A stretch of 64,000 bases of DNA from Apostichopus japonicus (lineage: Eukaryota > Echinodermata > Holothuroidea > Aspidochirotida > Stichopodidae), in contig NC_092578.1 in the NCBI RefSeq assembly GCF_037975245.1, positions 3,431,001 to 3,495,000 on the forward strand, written 5' to 3'. A program made the translations under genes and the position numbers. This document shows, piece by piece, positions 37,101-49,430 of this stretch. How positions within the stretch are numbered: the stretch's first letter is position 1; the number at the start of each line of letters is the position of its first letter. The notes below the pieces were generated by a model that was not told where the DNA came from, did no database searches, and was given only the letters and a program-made list of their open reading frames with translations.

Positions 37101-40100
37101 TGAAACCAAGGTCAAAAGGTCAAAGGTCACATTAGAAAAAATGTGCTTATTTTGGGAGAAAACAGGCGAAAAAGAAAATGTTTGGTTTTGATGCTTGATT
37201 TGGATATCAAAGGTACCTTCCGATCAAAAATGTCAATGGGTTGACACCCGGGTGACCTTTCTGTGTAAAGTTATACAAGGTCAAAGTTAATTTTCAGACA
37301 TTTAATGCAATAACTCCCAGTGCCAAGGTGTAACAAGGTTGATATTTTGGGACAAGTTGCAAATGGTATAGAGGAATATTTTCAAACCTAACGGTCATGT
37401 GATCCGATGTCATCAAAGGTCAATTAATGTTAAAAAACTAGTATTTTGGGTGAGAAAATGGGCAAAGAAAAAAATGTTTGAATTTTTATAGTTTTGATGC
37501 TATATTCACGTCTCACCAATCAAAAATGTCAATAGGTGACCCCAGGCGACCTTTGTGTGTGAAGTTATATGAGGTCAAAGTAAATTTTCAGACATTTAGT
37601 GCAATAATTCCCAGTTCCAAGGTGTGACACCGTTGATATTTTGGGACAAGTTGCAAATGGTATCGGGGAATATTTTCAAACATAACGGTCATGTGATCCG
37701 AGGTCACCAAAGGTCAATTAATGATAAAAAACTAGTATTTTGCGATAACTTGAGAACGAATTGTCCGTTAGGGTTGGGAGTTGCTTCAATGTAATCCAAT
37801 TGTCGACCCGCATCTGGGTGACCCTTGACCTCAATTTGACCTCTGGTGACCTTTTCATGTTTTGGGGATTTTTACAGTTTCGATGCTATTTTCAGATGTC
37901 AAAGGTACCTTCTGATCATAAATGTCAATGGGTTGACCCCCGTGTGACCTTCGTGTGCGGAGTTATACCAGGTCAAAGTTAATTTTCAGACATTTAGTGC
38001 AGTAACTCTCAGTTCCAAGGTGTGACACGGTTGATATTTTGGGACAAGTTGCAAATGGTATAGGGGAATATTTTCAAACTTAACGGTCATGTGATCCGAG
38101 GTCACCAAAGGTCAATTAATGATAAAAAACTAGTATTTTTGCGATAACTTGAGAACATTGTCCGTTAGGGTTGGGAGTTGCTTCATTGTAATCCAATTGT
38201 CGACCCGCATCTGGGTGACCCTTGACCTCAATTTGACCTCTGGTGACCTTTTCGTGTTTTGGGGATTTTTACAGTTTCGATGCTATTTTCAGATGTCAAA
38301 GGTACCTACTGATCATAAATGTCAATGGGTTGACCCCCGTGTGACCTTCGTGTGCGGAGTTATACCAGGTCAAAGTTAATTTTCAGACATTTAATGCAAT
38401 AACTCTCAGTTCCAAGGTGTGACACGGTTGATATTTTGGGACAAGTTGCAAATGGTATAGGGGAATATTTTCAAACTTAACGGTCATGTGATCCGAGGTC
38501 ACCAAAGGTCAATTAATGATAAAAAAAACTAGTATTTTTGTGATAACTTGAGAACGAACTGTCCGTTAAGGTTGGGAGTTGCTTCAATGTAATCCAGTTG
38601 TCGACCCGCATCTGGGTGACCCTTGACCTCAATTTGACCTCTGGTGACCTTTTCGTGTTTTGGGGATTTTTACAGTTCCGATGCTATTTTCAGATGTCAA
38701 AGGTACCTTCTGATCATAAATGACTATAGGTTGACCCCCGTGTGACCTTCGTGTGCGAAGTTATACAAGGTCAAAGTATATAATAATAATATATATTAAT
38801 TAATTTATTAATATAATAATATTAATGAGGTCACGGGTCAAACGTGAAAAACTCCCAAGTTGCAATAACTTGGCTACTATTTATTGGAATTTCGTCAAAC
38901 TTGGTATGATGTGTGTTGCAATTGATATCATGCATGTTTATAAGGGGGGGGGCTACCATTATTTCGTTATGAAAAGTTTGTATGCACAATAACTCAACAA
39001 GGGAATGACCAATCATTACCATACTTGGTGAGTGGGTGGCCCATAGTAAGTAGATTAACCCTATTGATTTTGGTGCTCATATCATGAATATTAATGAGGT
39101 CATGGGGTCAAACGTGAAATACTCCAAATTGCAATTACTTGGCTACTATTACTAGTCGGAATTTCGTCAAACTTGGTATGATGTTAATGGTAGATAGTCT
39201 TCGCACACTGATGTGTGTTGATATTGATATCAGGGCTTAGCATTACTTTGGCAACCAAAGTCTGTGTGCATGAATTGCTGTTGTTGTCATAGGGCTTTCT
39301 TAGAAATTTCCCTATAAATGGAACTAATGAACAGCAGCAAGGAACCATGAAATGTTTTCATTCTGGTTATGAGAGAGAACAGGTGTTTCTGTTTAAACTA
39401 AGTTTTGTTCTAACACCAATATTCATAGCTGGGAAGATGATTTTAGATGTAGTTTTCAACAAGAAGCATGAGATATTTCTGTTTTCTTTATACAGGTCAC
39501 ATTCACCTTTCCCTCCCGCCACCACCCCCCCCCCCTCCCCAGCCACTTTTCTATAACACATGCTGTTGGTTGAGGGAGGTGCACACTGACCTGTTATAAT
39601 CAACTATCAGACTTTCAATTTAATATAATGATTTTGTGGATATAAATCAATATTTCCCCCAAAATGACGGTAGTTTTAGATGATTATTTTTCACAACAAC
39701 AACATTGTGTTACATTCTGATGATTAGCACATCCAACCATTTCTCCAAGAGCCATTTTAAGATATCCATTCTGTCGAGTTGATATTATATCTGTTTTTGA
39801 GTTACTATCCTCTTTCACACTTTCAGTCCTACGCTGGGAAATACGTCCCTGCCATCGGAGCCAAGATCCACGAGGAGAATCCCACGGCCAAGCTGAAGAT
39901 TAATTTTAGAGGCGTTCTAATTGGGGATGGTCTTTGCGATCCATTATCTGTGAGTTTTTTTTTTATTTAGTTTTCTTTTTGGTTTTGAGTCGCTGTTTTT
40001 ATACTCAATTTTATTGTAAATCTTTTTGTTCCTGATACTGCACATGGCATGTTATGATCATAGTCATATGAACACATTTTATTATAAATAACCAGTACAG

Positions 40101-43100
40101 GGCAACTGGAGGGTGAGAAAAAGAGTCAGTGTTGTATTAAATGCACAATTAGTTTTCACGATCGGTTTCGGTTTCTAATCCACTTTCCTTTTACAAAATT
40201 GAGTTGTTTGTTTCCTTGTTTAATTATATTTTGTGACAAAGAAAAAAACAATTTTTTTGTGATGACAGTTCTAACCATCAGTTGCTATAACGTAGCAAAG
40301 TCTTCTTTCTCTAAATTTACATGTTTGAGACAAATTCCACAGATTTCTATTAAAGGCATTGAAGACTTGCCCCAAACCATGTGCGGCCATCTGAAAAAGT
40401 TAACTTTCCGTTGCTTGCAAGTGACGTTTTGTTCGTGTTGCTACAAAATGCAGACAGTACAGTAATGAAACGTGATACCTTGTTATCTTTAGCTGGACCT
40501 GAGATGTCCATCGCTGTATTGTTTGTACACTGTGCTGTGGTTATTGACCGCAGCTGTATGTACTGACTGTACACTAGTGTCTAATTACCGATGGTAGCAA
40601 GCTGTGTGTGTGTATTTTCTGGGATCGATGGTGGTGTCTAACACTTCTGTTACACCTCATTAGAAACGAGGTCACATTACTGGCATTAGACGTTTTTTTT
40701 TGCGCGAGTCTTCACACCCTTTAAGCTATTGTGCAGTCATCATAAATTGTTATACTTTTCTTTGAAATTCTCGGTGTTTTAGAATGCTCAAAAACCTTCA
40801 TAGAATTTTTGACAATCTGTTCTTTCTTCTGGACAAAACAAGAGTCATCAATGGTTTTAGTAATAATAATAGTACTAATAAGTATAATAATAATAATAAT
40901 AATAGTAATAATAATAATAACAAGTATAATACCAAATTTATATAGCCCTCTAATCAATCAAGGAGTGCTCTGAAGCGCTTGACAATGAGAACAAATTACT
41001 GATGGAAACAGACTGTAATAGGCTATCTGAAATAAATAGGATTTTAACTTAATCACGAAAGTTAGCTAAGCAGTCAGCCTCTCTAATGTTTTGTGGTTTG
41101 GCAGCTGCTTTTTCATATCTTTCATGTACTCTGAAGCCAAATGTCAAGAGTAGTGTTAAAGAGAAAACGATATTTCTGTAATTTGGTTAATATAGATTAC
41201 CAATGAAAGAAAAGCATTTGACTGCTTAATACATCACTTCAATGCCAAATAGTTCAAATATAAGTTCTAACCTGTCGGCTTGTCACCATATGAATATCAA
41301 ATTCAAATTTAGTTGGGGGGGGGCTGGGGGGAGTGATCCTCCATATGGGTGTCCTTTCTTTAGAGTTGCAAACTTTACATTGGTAAAAAAAAAATCAGCT
41401 TTGTTGATTAATTTTGAGGGATTCGCTTTGGGTCTAGCTTCTTCAAAAGCTGTGATTGGGTTTTCTTCTGGTCATCTTTTTTTCACTAGTTAAATATTAC
41501 TCTTTATTTTTGCTGTAAAAGAATGACTTGCACCAATTAATGACATCATTACCAATTCTCGATAATATTCTTTACAGTTATATTGATTTAAAACAGTTTT
41601 ATTGCTAACTTTTTGCATTATTTTCTCTGTTGTTACTAACCCTATCTTCTCATTTGCTACAGATGTTCCCAGCCTATCCCGAACTGATGTACCAGACGTC
41701 ACAGATCGACGAGACTCAGAAGAAAGTAGCCGAACAGTACGTTCAGGAGGGAGTCGATCACATTAAAAAGGGAGAATGGTTGATGGCTTTTGAGGTATGT
41801 GACTTTACTAGCGAGGAAATGGAAAAAATACTAACTCTTAGTTTATTCCAGAAAGAAAAGGACAAGGAGAAATTTCTCCACAAAATATCTTGAGGAAAGA
41901 GGAGACAGACCCTCTGTCCACCCCCTGCCCCCCCCACCACACCCCCTCCTCATACATTTCCCCTATTGTGGTGACCCCCCAGGGACTTATTCGTTACTAG
42001 TAATATATGGTAAACATTCTTAATTGTAAAATTTTTACTTAGATTCACACGAGACAACCTAGTTCAATACGCAGTACTTGTGTATGTATTTGTATGTATT
42101 TAAGATCCTCCTGCAAGCAGGAACTCTCGAAGAAGCCTCATTGGCTTATCAAAGCCGCAAGCTGACCGGAGTCAGTCTCATAGCTTCATGTTGAACGTCC
42201 ATGATTATGAATTGTCAATTGTCAACAACTCTGTAACTGGACGACATACATTAATCTTGGAGTGACTCGAACCGGGGACCTTATGATTGGAAGGCACGGG
42301 CGTTAACCACTGAGCTAACACTTCATAGTTGCTAAAACCAAAATACTTGCTAAAACCTGTTTTACTCTTTGTAAGTAACTTTGACATCATCATAGTTCAC
42401 CTTGTTAGGGTAATCGTCTTCATTACTTAAGGACATAGACTAAATTGGAACTATGTTTTCATAGTTTTGCTGCCTAGGTATCTGCTCTTTGTGTGGTAAC
42501 TTTCCTCCTCATCCTCCTCCTCATCCTCCTCCTCATCCTCCTCTCTGTAGACATTCGATAACTTCATCAATGCCGACAAGACTCCATACCCATCATTTTG
42601 GCAGAATGCTACCGGTAGCTTGGACTATTATAATTATCAGAGGACACAGGTGTGTGGAAGTTTTTCTTTTTCTCCGTACATGTCGCAACATTCCATCCGT
42701 TCCTCTCTCGTCTCATTCTTCGTTAGGTTTACGATAGATTCATTGGACTGGGAGGTAAGATACCATCCTTCTGGGAAAATGCGACCGGTGGCACCGACCA
42801 TTTTAACTTTCTGAGATCTCAGGTGTGTTTGTAAATTTAGGTGGAAAGAAACGTGTAAAATCTAGGGGTGGAAATCATTCTTGTCCTCTAAACTAACTTA
42901 CTAATTTTAAGGATTAATTTAAGGATTAAGGATCAGTTTATAACGATTATTATGAAGTTTTATCATGTTGATATTTCTTTTGGTACATAAGAGTGTGTTA
43001 CTCTGTTAAGCCCACCAGGTTCTTTAATGAAGTGCTTTCTTTCACTGCTTGTAATTCATTTGTATATATTCATTGTTTTGTCTCTTGTAAAGTTGTGAAG

Positions 43101-44958
43101 AAACAAATAAATAAATAAAATGAAATGAAACAAAAAAAATAAATAGCTAAATAAAAAATGAAATGAATAACGCCGTTTAAGGGATGGAATGTATGAGTGT
43201 GTATGCATACATGTGTGTGCGTGTGTTTGTTATTGTGTGTGGCATGGGGGCTTCAAAAGGGTGAAAGACCTAGCGACAAGTGCCCATTCAAGTTTAAATT
43301 CACTATATCATCATGTTTTCGTCTCCAACAACAAAAAGGGTAATTTATTGTAATGAGGATGTGTTTGTATTCATTGTCATTCTGAATGCTTCTCTTCGGT
43401 TCAACAGTCACCCGTTGAGTTCAACTACTACGGCCCCTATCTCGCAAAGGGCGCTGTGCGAAAGGCAATCCACGTCGGAAATCTGACATACAACGATGGG
43501 GCAAAAGTCGAGGAGCATCTACTAGAAGATGTAGCTCAGTCTGTACGAGATAAAGTTATTATCCTGGCTAATAATTACAAGGTATGAAAGAAAGTTGTTT
43601 TTTGGGGGGGGGGGTTGAATTGATGGTTCTATGGGATTGTATATAATGTATAGATAATATATAGATAATATATAGACAATATATAGATAATATGTATAGA
43701 TAATAATATGTAACGTAATACATAATGCATAATGTAACCGTTAGTCTGGCTGAACTGTATATTACACACAACTACATTCAACAGTAACCATAACAACGCA
43801 TTACAGAAGATGGAAGTCAATATGCTGGGAACGAAGTTGGGGGTAGGGTGGGTGTGGGGAAGAGTTGGGAGGTAGGTAGGGAGGTAGGGAGGGAGGGAGG
43901 GAGGGAGGGAGGGAGGGAGGGAGGGAGGGAGGGAGGGAGGGAGGGAGGGAGGGAGGGAGGGAGGGAGGGAGGGAGGGAGGGAGGGAGGGAGGGAGGGAGG
44001 GAGGGAGGGAGGGAGGGAGGGAGGGAGGGAGGGAGGGAGGGAGGGAGGGAGGGCACCCTTGTGATTATTTAATCTAAGAGGTACTGTTTGACAAATGCAA
44101 CCAATAGGCTTTTGCAGTTGTATCATAGATCTAGAATTTGGCAGTTACTATAGCAACCCATCTTAGGACATGGGAATCAGTCTGTCTAAACATCACAGGT
44201 TACAGAAAAATAGATGCATGACCATATCCAACCCTATTAGGTGATGACAAATCATCCCGCCAAACCTAACAGGTGTTGACAAAATTATGCATGTATCTAT
44301 TAATTTCATCTCATCATCATTCATTTTCTCACTTCTTTCTTTTACATTATTATCTTTTTTCCCGTAGACGCTGTTCTACAGTGGTCAGTTGGACGTGATT
44401 GTAGGTACTACTCTGACGGAGTCATTCTTGGCTGGTTTAGAGTGGAAAGGCCAAGCAGAGTATCAAAAGGCCAAGAGGGTTGTGTGGAAGGTCAGTCCCT
44501 CCAATGTCGAGGTTGCCGGGTATGCAAGAAATGCTAGCGGCCTTTTCCAGGTGAGCTCACATGGTTTGTTGAATCTCTTAAGCACCTGCTAAATTATATT
44601 AAAAAAGTTCAAACATTTCGATCAGTAGGCTTAAGTTTTCTATCAGGTCTCTCAGTACATTTTTCATCACCAATTTCTAAATTTCATTTGCTGGGTTAGA
44701 GGCTTTTACATATAGATAATAATTATTCTCAGGTTAATACAGAAAAAAAAATAGTTGCAATTTATCATATCAGCTCTTGCATGACAGAAAGTTCATAGGA
44801 GAAACTCTTTTTATCTACTTCTGGACTAAGCTGAAATTCTGAATTCTTTATTTCAGGTTGTGGTCAGAGGGGGCGGTCATATTCTACCCTACGACCAACC
44901 GCTACGAACGTTCGACATGGTAGATAGGTTCATCACTGGACGTCCATTCCATCCCTAA
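31118..44958 (+). CDS. CPVL: Serine carboxypeptidase, CPVL (vitellogenic carboxypeptidase-like) family, 13 coding exons
   Basis: Coding exons joined by GT-AG introns in consistent phase: 31118-31298, 31808-31864, 32450-32511, 33185-33299, 33784-33842, 34319-34398, 34865-34931, 39827-39949, 41663-41794, 42551-42649 (or 42727-42822), 43408-43581, 44368-44550 and 44857-44958. They encode 477 aa, the usual length of vertebrate CPVL. Residues 1-20 are a signal peptide. Peptidase S10 landmarks are [12 protein letters not shown] (exon 4), GESYAG with the nucleophile Ser208 split across exons 7/8, YSGQLD with Asp392 (exon 12) and [11 protein letters not shown] with His452 (exon 13). The enzyme class removes C-terminal residues from peptides in lysosomal or secretory compartments. 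Several N-glycosylation sequons are present. The start ATG at 31118 follows an acceptor-like site at 31107, so an untranslated first exon probably lies upstream. The only odd feature is the duplicated exon 10. Confidence 0.95.
33309..33360. repeat. (CTGT)n microsatellite right after the exon 4 donor
   Basis: Tandem TGTC units with a few TGTT variants, beginning about 10 bases into intron 4. Confidence 0.9.
36396..39346. mobile_element. 3-kb repeat element bounded by GGTTCCTTGC / GCAAGGAACC with internal ~400-bp tandem units
   Basis: The ends are inverted copies of GGTTCCTTGC; the left end also forms its own hairpin (GGTTCCTTGC, TAAAA, GCAAAGGAACC). Inside are a TG microsatellite and tandem units of 397-401 bp (anchors at 36868, 37819, 38216 and 38617). 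An outer pair of direct repeats also occurs (ACTCAACAAGGGA segments at about 36510 and 38990, AATGAGGTCA segments at 38823 and 39089). No target duplication was found. The two similar 73- and 76-aa frames inside are products of the tandem repeat. Confidence 0.7.
36868..38650. promoter_or_regulatory. Repeated clusters of nuclear-receptor half-sites
   Basis: Four clusters (36868-36901, 37819-37852, 38216-38249, 38617-38650) each read TGACCC-T-TGACCT-CAATT-TGACCT-CTGG-TGACCT, that is, spacings of 1, 5 and 4. Between them AGGTCACCAAAGGTCA (spacing 4) recurs at 36749, 37701, 38099 and 38496, plus AGGTCAAAGTTAA-like sites. These match DR1, DR5 and DR4 consensus layouts. Whether any receptor binds is unknown, since they belong to a repeat family. 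Confidence 0.4.
40861..40925. repeat. (TAA)n microsatellite in intron 8
   Basis: Interrupted TAA/AAT triplet run. Confidence 0.85.
42258..42326 (-). mobile_element. tRNA-derived SINE head in intron 9, minus strand
   Basis: The reverse complement shows an A-box (TTAGCTCAGTGGTTAACGC), a middle CCTT...AAGG pair, and a B-box (CCGGTTCGAGTCACTCC) at normal tRNA spacing. It is followed by a non-tRNA tail down to about 42205. This is typical of a SINE. Confidence 0.7.
42551..42649 (+). CDS. CPVL: Carboxypeptidase exon 10a (alternative copy)
   Basis: A 99-bp phase 0-0 exon with acceptor CTCTCTGTAG and donor CAG|GTGTGT. It codes TFDNFI followed by [10 protein letters not shown] and DYYNYQRTQ. It fills the position of the family segment preceding the catalytic Asp domain. 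The homologous exon 10b follows after a 77-bp intron. Confidence 0.85.
42727..42822 (+). CDS. CPVL: Carboxypeptidase exon 10b (homologous alternative copy)
   Basis: A 96-bp phase 0-0 exon with acceptor CTTCGTTAG and donor CAG|GTGTGT. It codes VYDRFIGL followed by [10 protein letters not shown] and HFNFLRSQ. Identical residues with exon 10a include the DxFI start, PSFWxNATG and the N-glycosylation sequon; its length differs by one codon. Either exon joins exons 9 and 11 in frame. Including both would add 32-33 residues not found in the family. Confidence 0.85.
43880..44053 (+). repeat. (GGGA)n microsatellite in intron 11
   Basis: About 175 bases of nearly perfect GGGA units. The purine strand is G-quadruplex-prone. 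The Leu-Pro-Pro-Ser repeat frame on the other strand is not a gene. Confidence 0.95.
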
Positions 44959-45074
44959 CTGACACCGAAGAATCTGTCTTCTGTCACGGTCTTCCTGAAA
45001 TAAGACTCAAGGCTAGTTTTCTACAGTGTTTATGAAAGTCTTTCGTTTCATTATGTTCAAGGATTGGTGTAAAG

Positions 45075-45447
45075 CAGGGGTGGGCAACCTACGGCCCGCG
45101 GCCACATGCGGCCTGCCAGTGATTTTTTTGCGGCCCGTGAGATGTCTCAAGACAAAAAAAGACAAAAAAATCAATCTATTTAACATCATCACAAAAAACA
45201 AGCTAGCTGCTTAGAATTTATCGGCACTAATGATGCTGTCAAGTAGGACTATTATCCCCATTAATTATCAACTGTACAGTATTGACATTATGTTTTTGGG
45301 AAAACAGATTAAGTAGACAAACCTATTGCTTGAGAGTCCTCAGAATTAAAGGTTTGAAATCAACAGCAGGTCGTTGGTTAGGTGCGGCCCAGTCAATTTT
45401 CCACCCCTTTTATCTGGCCCATTCATTCAAAAGGTTGCCCAGCCCTG
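45075..45447. mobile_element. Short non-autonomous hAT element, 373 bp, just past the carboxypeptidase stop codon
   Basis: The ends are CAGGGGTGGGCAACCT and the complement AGGTTGCCCAGCCCTG. A perfect 8-bp duplication GTGTAAAG flanks it (45067-45074 and 45448-45455). The subterminal ACGGCCCGCGGCCACATG is typical of a widespread hAT non-autonomous group. It lies 117 bp after the stop codon and may be transcribed in the 3' UTR. Confidence 0.94.
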
Positions 45448-46063
45448 GTGTAAAGGGATTGCAATGTAGTATATTTTTTATGACACATGTATTGGATCAA
45501 AATAGGTTTGGGGAGAAGAGGATGGGTGTGAGCAGATTATTTGTTTGGGGGGGGGGGGGAGGGGGTGGTGGTGGTGTAGACCTATGTGATGTAGGAAGGG
45601 GAGAACAATGGGTGTAGGAAGAGGGTGCAGGTACACCTATTGTTTCGCATTTCTCGCCAAAAAAACTGTCACTGTGCGTGTGTATCGTAGTATCTTTGTA
45701 TTTCTAAAAACATGAACAGATTTTTTCTTTCTATGGTATCATTTTACTCTTAAACATAACTACACAGAAAAATAAGAAACATTGCAATATTTAAGAAGAT
45801 ATGACTGATATGACTGGGACATTGGTCCTTTTCACTTTCACATGTTTCTAATTATCCTGAAACATTCAATGAACATCGATAAATATGTGCAATTAGGTTT
45901 CTTATGTAAGGGTGGTAATTGTTTGTTAAAAAAAACAAAAGAGCAATAATATCCTTTCATTAAATGGTAATGGATTCTTTAATTAATCCATGATAATTGT
46001 TCTAAGAAAGATTGGTCAATACGCTGTTAGAAATATTCATTTAGTGAATTTCATCAATTTCAT

Positions 46064-46065
<2 letters not shown>

Positions 46066-46130
<65 letters not shown>
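46066..46130. repeat. (TA)n microsatellite
   Basis: Pure TA run followed by AAAATGAAAAT, the same junction seen at TA tracts near 6382 and 15636. Confidence 0.92.
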
Positions 46131-46135
<5 letters not shown>

Positions 46136-48719
46136 AAAATATTGCATTCGTTTATCCTCACTATACAGTTATGGCTTTGTTTATTACTTCAATTATGATT
46201 TATCATGAAAAAGAAAACAATAATTGTTTTGTATAGCTTATTATCATTAGATGTTCATCTACTATGCTTTTTTTTATTAAAAATTAAGATATATAACTGT
46301 GGTTAATAATAAGTTTTAGAGCAAAGTTAAGGGCAGTGTAGAAGTTTAGTGTGGTTGTTACTTCAGAATGGTGGCGTGTTATACCTCCAAACTTGCATTG
46401 AAATTTGCATATCCATTGAAGTGTGGGCATGGCCTTAAAGGACGATAACAAACTAATACAATCGTGGCATTTACTGTATTCTGTAAAATAAGTTACCACG
46501 GATTGAACAGAGGTGATCAGCTTTAGCATATTTATGGGCTATGCTGGATTGAAATCTGGCAGTATTCGTTTTGTAATGGAAGTTGTATCAGTTTTCATGA
46601 CCAGAGTGCAGTGAACAACAGATTAATTGATTTCACATTTTTCTTTGTAATCATGGTGTATAATTCTTTATTTTGTGAAACCATCACAAACTATTTTTGT
46701 TTCTTATGATTCATATATCCGGAAGATACCTAAAAGTTTTGAGTTAATGAGAGAATAAAGCAGGTGTTTTAAGTGGCACAATTGACTTGACCTATTTTCA
46801 TGTTCTTTCGATTAATTTCATTTCACCACAGAATATAAGTCAGTAATATTATCATTATTCTTCACACGATATGATAACTGAAAAGGAAACATATTTTCTT
46901 TTAAGTGTTGTTATATTTTTAGAATACAAACATAGAGTGACAGTGATAATATTTCATTGCAAATTTGAGGGGGCAAAGCACAGGATCACCTCATGACATC
47001 CTGAGAAAATGGATCCTTTGTGCGTTATATACAACAAGTTCCAGTAAATATTTTTAATTACACTGTTTTAAATTTCTTAACAATAGGACAGTGTTTCCAT
47101 AACTTTTACTTTCTAAAAAAACAAAAAACAATTATGACTATGGAAAATGATTACTGTTCACTAACAAAAAGGTGCATTTCTAATTTATCGAGCACGGCAA
47201 TTTTTGAAGTTTAGAAAAAAAAACGAGTGGTGGTGGGGGGGGGCGGTGTTCACGTTTACCGTACCGAACCCCACCCCCCTCCACTGGGTCAAGCTAAAGA
47301 CATCTTCCTAGAGTTCTTACGAAGTAACAGTGGATGAGCCATTGATTGATCAAATTAATTTGAATGCTTTGTAAACAATTCGTCGCCGAGACATATTTTA
47401 GAATCAAGTATCCTCGAAACGATAATCAGCACGAATGAACACGATTCACTTAAGCCAATGCAATGAGTAAGGTATATTAGTAACCGAAACCTACTCGCAT
47501 GCGTGGACGCAATGTAGTTTATCTTTGGAATACCCTGCAGTCAATATTCTATCTCGACTTCTCGACTATCTCTCTATATATGGGAAGGAGATTAACAAAT
47601 GTAGAATGTGGCGCCGATCGCCAAGTAGGGCCCCCGGGGATAATTTTATCACCGTGTCCCATTATTTTCTCCATTGTTTTATGAAATGATAATGCATTAT
47701 TTTTTCATCACATATTTCCCCCGGGGTTCCCCTTATTTACCCCGAGCTCCCGGACCGTGGTCCCCCTCTTCCCACCTCTCTCTCACCATCCAGTCTTCAA
47801 GTTTGATTACAGACTTGCAGCGCTATGTACCAATAATATTTAGAGCGGTATGGCTGATATGTTACGATGTTTTGAAACAGCGCCCTCGATTAGTGTCCCT
47901 ACCTCTCGCTTTGCTGGGGAACCGTATCTTTAATCATAATAACAAAAAATCGTAATATCAATTGACCTTTATCACTATGTTGTTCCAGGCACGAGGTGTA
48001 CACGGTAAGTTATTAACATAACCGTCTAGCTCGTTTGCTTTCGAGATGGAGATTAGAACATCTGACAAGCAGACGTGAATTGGAAGAGTGTAAAGCCTAA
48101 ACAGACTCGACGGTTATTGGATTAAATTAATCATCTTTGCTTTGAGCTTAACCAGTTTATCTAACCGTTCACGCTCATTTCCTTGTTCTTTCAAAATAGT
48201 TCTCCTAAAGTTGTCATAACTTTTCTAAGCATTTGCTAGGCTAACCGGGCCGTCGCGAAACTGTAAGGAAATATATTTAAGAAAGGAAGTTTTTACTGGA
48301 AGGGTTTTGAAATTAATGTTTGATTTTATATCACGGCTGATACTCACATTTGAGGAGTGTTTAATATATCGTATAGTGGGATATTTCTATCTATTGGATA
48401 TAAATTCCGACGCCAGTTGATTTCTTCTTACTGAAAAGTAAGTATAACATTTTGAGTATTAAATAATTAATGTTGTACGTAATACTTGTCCCCCCCCCAC
48501 CCTGACAGGCCTGGTGGATAATAGGAGATAAAAGCAGTGCATGTCATTGCAATATCGTAGTCATTTATGTATGTGGGTGTGGGTGTCTGTGTGCGGAGGC
48601 GGGGGGGGGGGGGGATGGCTGCATAATAACAAAACCTTTCATAAACCAATAAGGACTGAGCACTCCATTTTCGAGGTGATTCTAACCCTTAGATTTATTA
48701 ATAAGAAGAAAGCAAGAAA

Positions 48720-49070
48720 GTGAAAATGGGGTGGGCGGAATGAGGGGGAAGTGGCTTCGCCAAGGTTTGGCCGAGGGGCACGTGCACTCCCCCAAAATCG
48801 TGCCCCCCAGGTGCGATTTTTAGTGTTAAAAACTCAAACAAAAACTTTTTGTACAAAGGACGAAACGTTTTATGTTCAAATATAGCAATATATTGCATCT
48901 AAGGACCCTTCATTAATCAGAAATTTCTCAGGACACCCTCTCTCCATAGACCCCCCCCCCCCCCGGACGGCATTCACAAATAAACATCGTGCCCCTAATT
49001 AGGTGCTGTGCCCTCCCTGTTCCCCCCAAGATTGAAATGTCTGGTGACGCCACTGGGTGGGTGGGGGTTC
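48720..49070. repeat. Degraded hAT-like G/C-run repeat
   Basis: Carries GGCACGTGCACTCCCCC, a long C-run at 48950-48964 and, at the end, CTGGTGACGCCACTG (complement CAGTGGCGTCACCAG, a hAT-like end). No target duplication was found. Confidence 0.4.
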
Positions 49071-49430
49071 CATTTGACATTTGCCAGTTCTTAAGCACCC
49101 CTACCATTGAATTAACGGTATTTCCTTACTTACGAATATGCCGGTTCTATACATTACATTTCACATTTACTGTCAAAAAATAGTGTAACTTGGTTTTCAG
49201 CGTACACTAAAGTCCCTCCTCCGCTCCCCCTCCCCGGTCGTTGTGCCTTTGACTCCTGTACCCCCTCCACCCCTCCTCTCATGAGAATGATTTGGTTGGT
49301 GATTGTATAGTATTTTTCTTGTATACACTGCAGTGTTAAGGCTCTAGTAGGCCCATAATAGTGTATAACCAAACCGAGCTTGTTCTACCCGACCATATTA
49401 AACATTCGTATCCCACCACCACCCCCGCAG

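Larger units (their letters stand above)
34932..39826. other. Intron 7 of the carboxypeptidase gene
   Basis: The longest intron at 4.9 kb. Its first 1.4 kb is featureless AT-rich DNA, and the remainder is dominated by the repeat element at 36396-39346. Confidence 0.85.
45456..49430. other. Gene-poor stretch
   Basis: No coding exon is supported. It contains a TA microsatellite at 46066-46130, an AATAAA at 46754-46759, a TATA-like GATATAAATT near 48398 with a donor-like GTAAGTAT about 40 bases on, and G/C-run repeat remnants at about 48600 and 48720-49070. Confidence 0.5.

Noticed and set aside
37761-38379. Two similar open frames (73 and 76 aa) that look conserved
   Set aside because: Their similarity is that of the 400-bp tandem units; neighbouring units do not keep the frame open.
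43629-44126. 165-aa Leu-Pro-Pro-Ser repeat protein on the minus strand
   Set aside because: It is a reading of the GGGA/TCCC microsatellite inside a carboxypeptidase intron.
47985-48005. Possible 16-bp microexon (GCACGAGGTGTACACG) between acceptor- and donor-like sites
   Set aside because: No neighbouring exon, frame or homology supports it.
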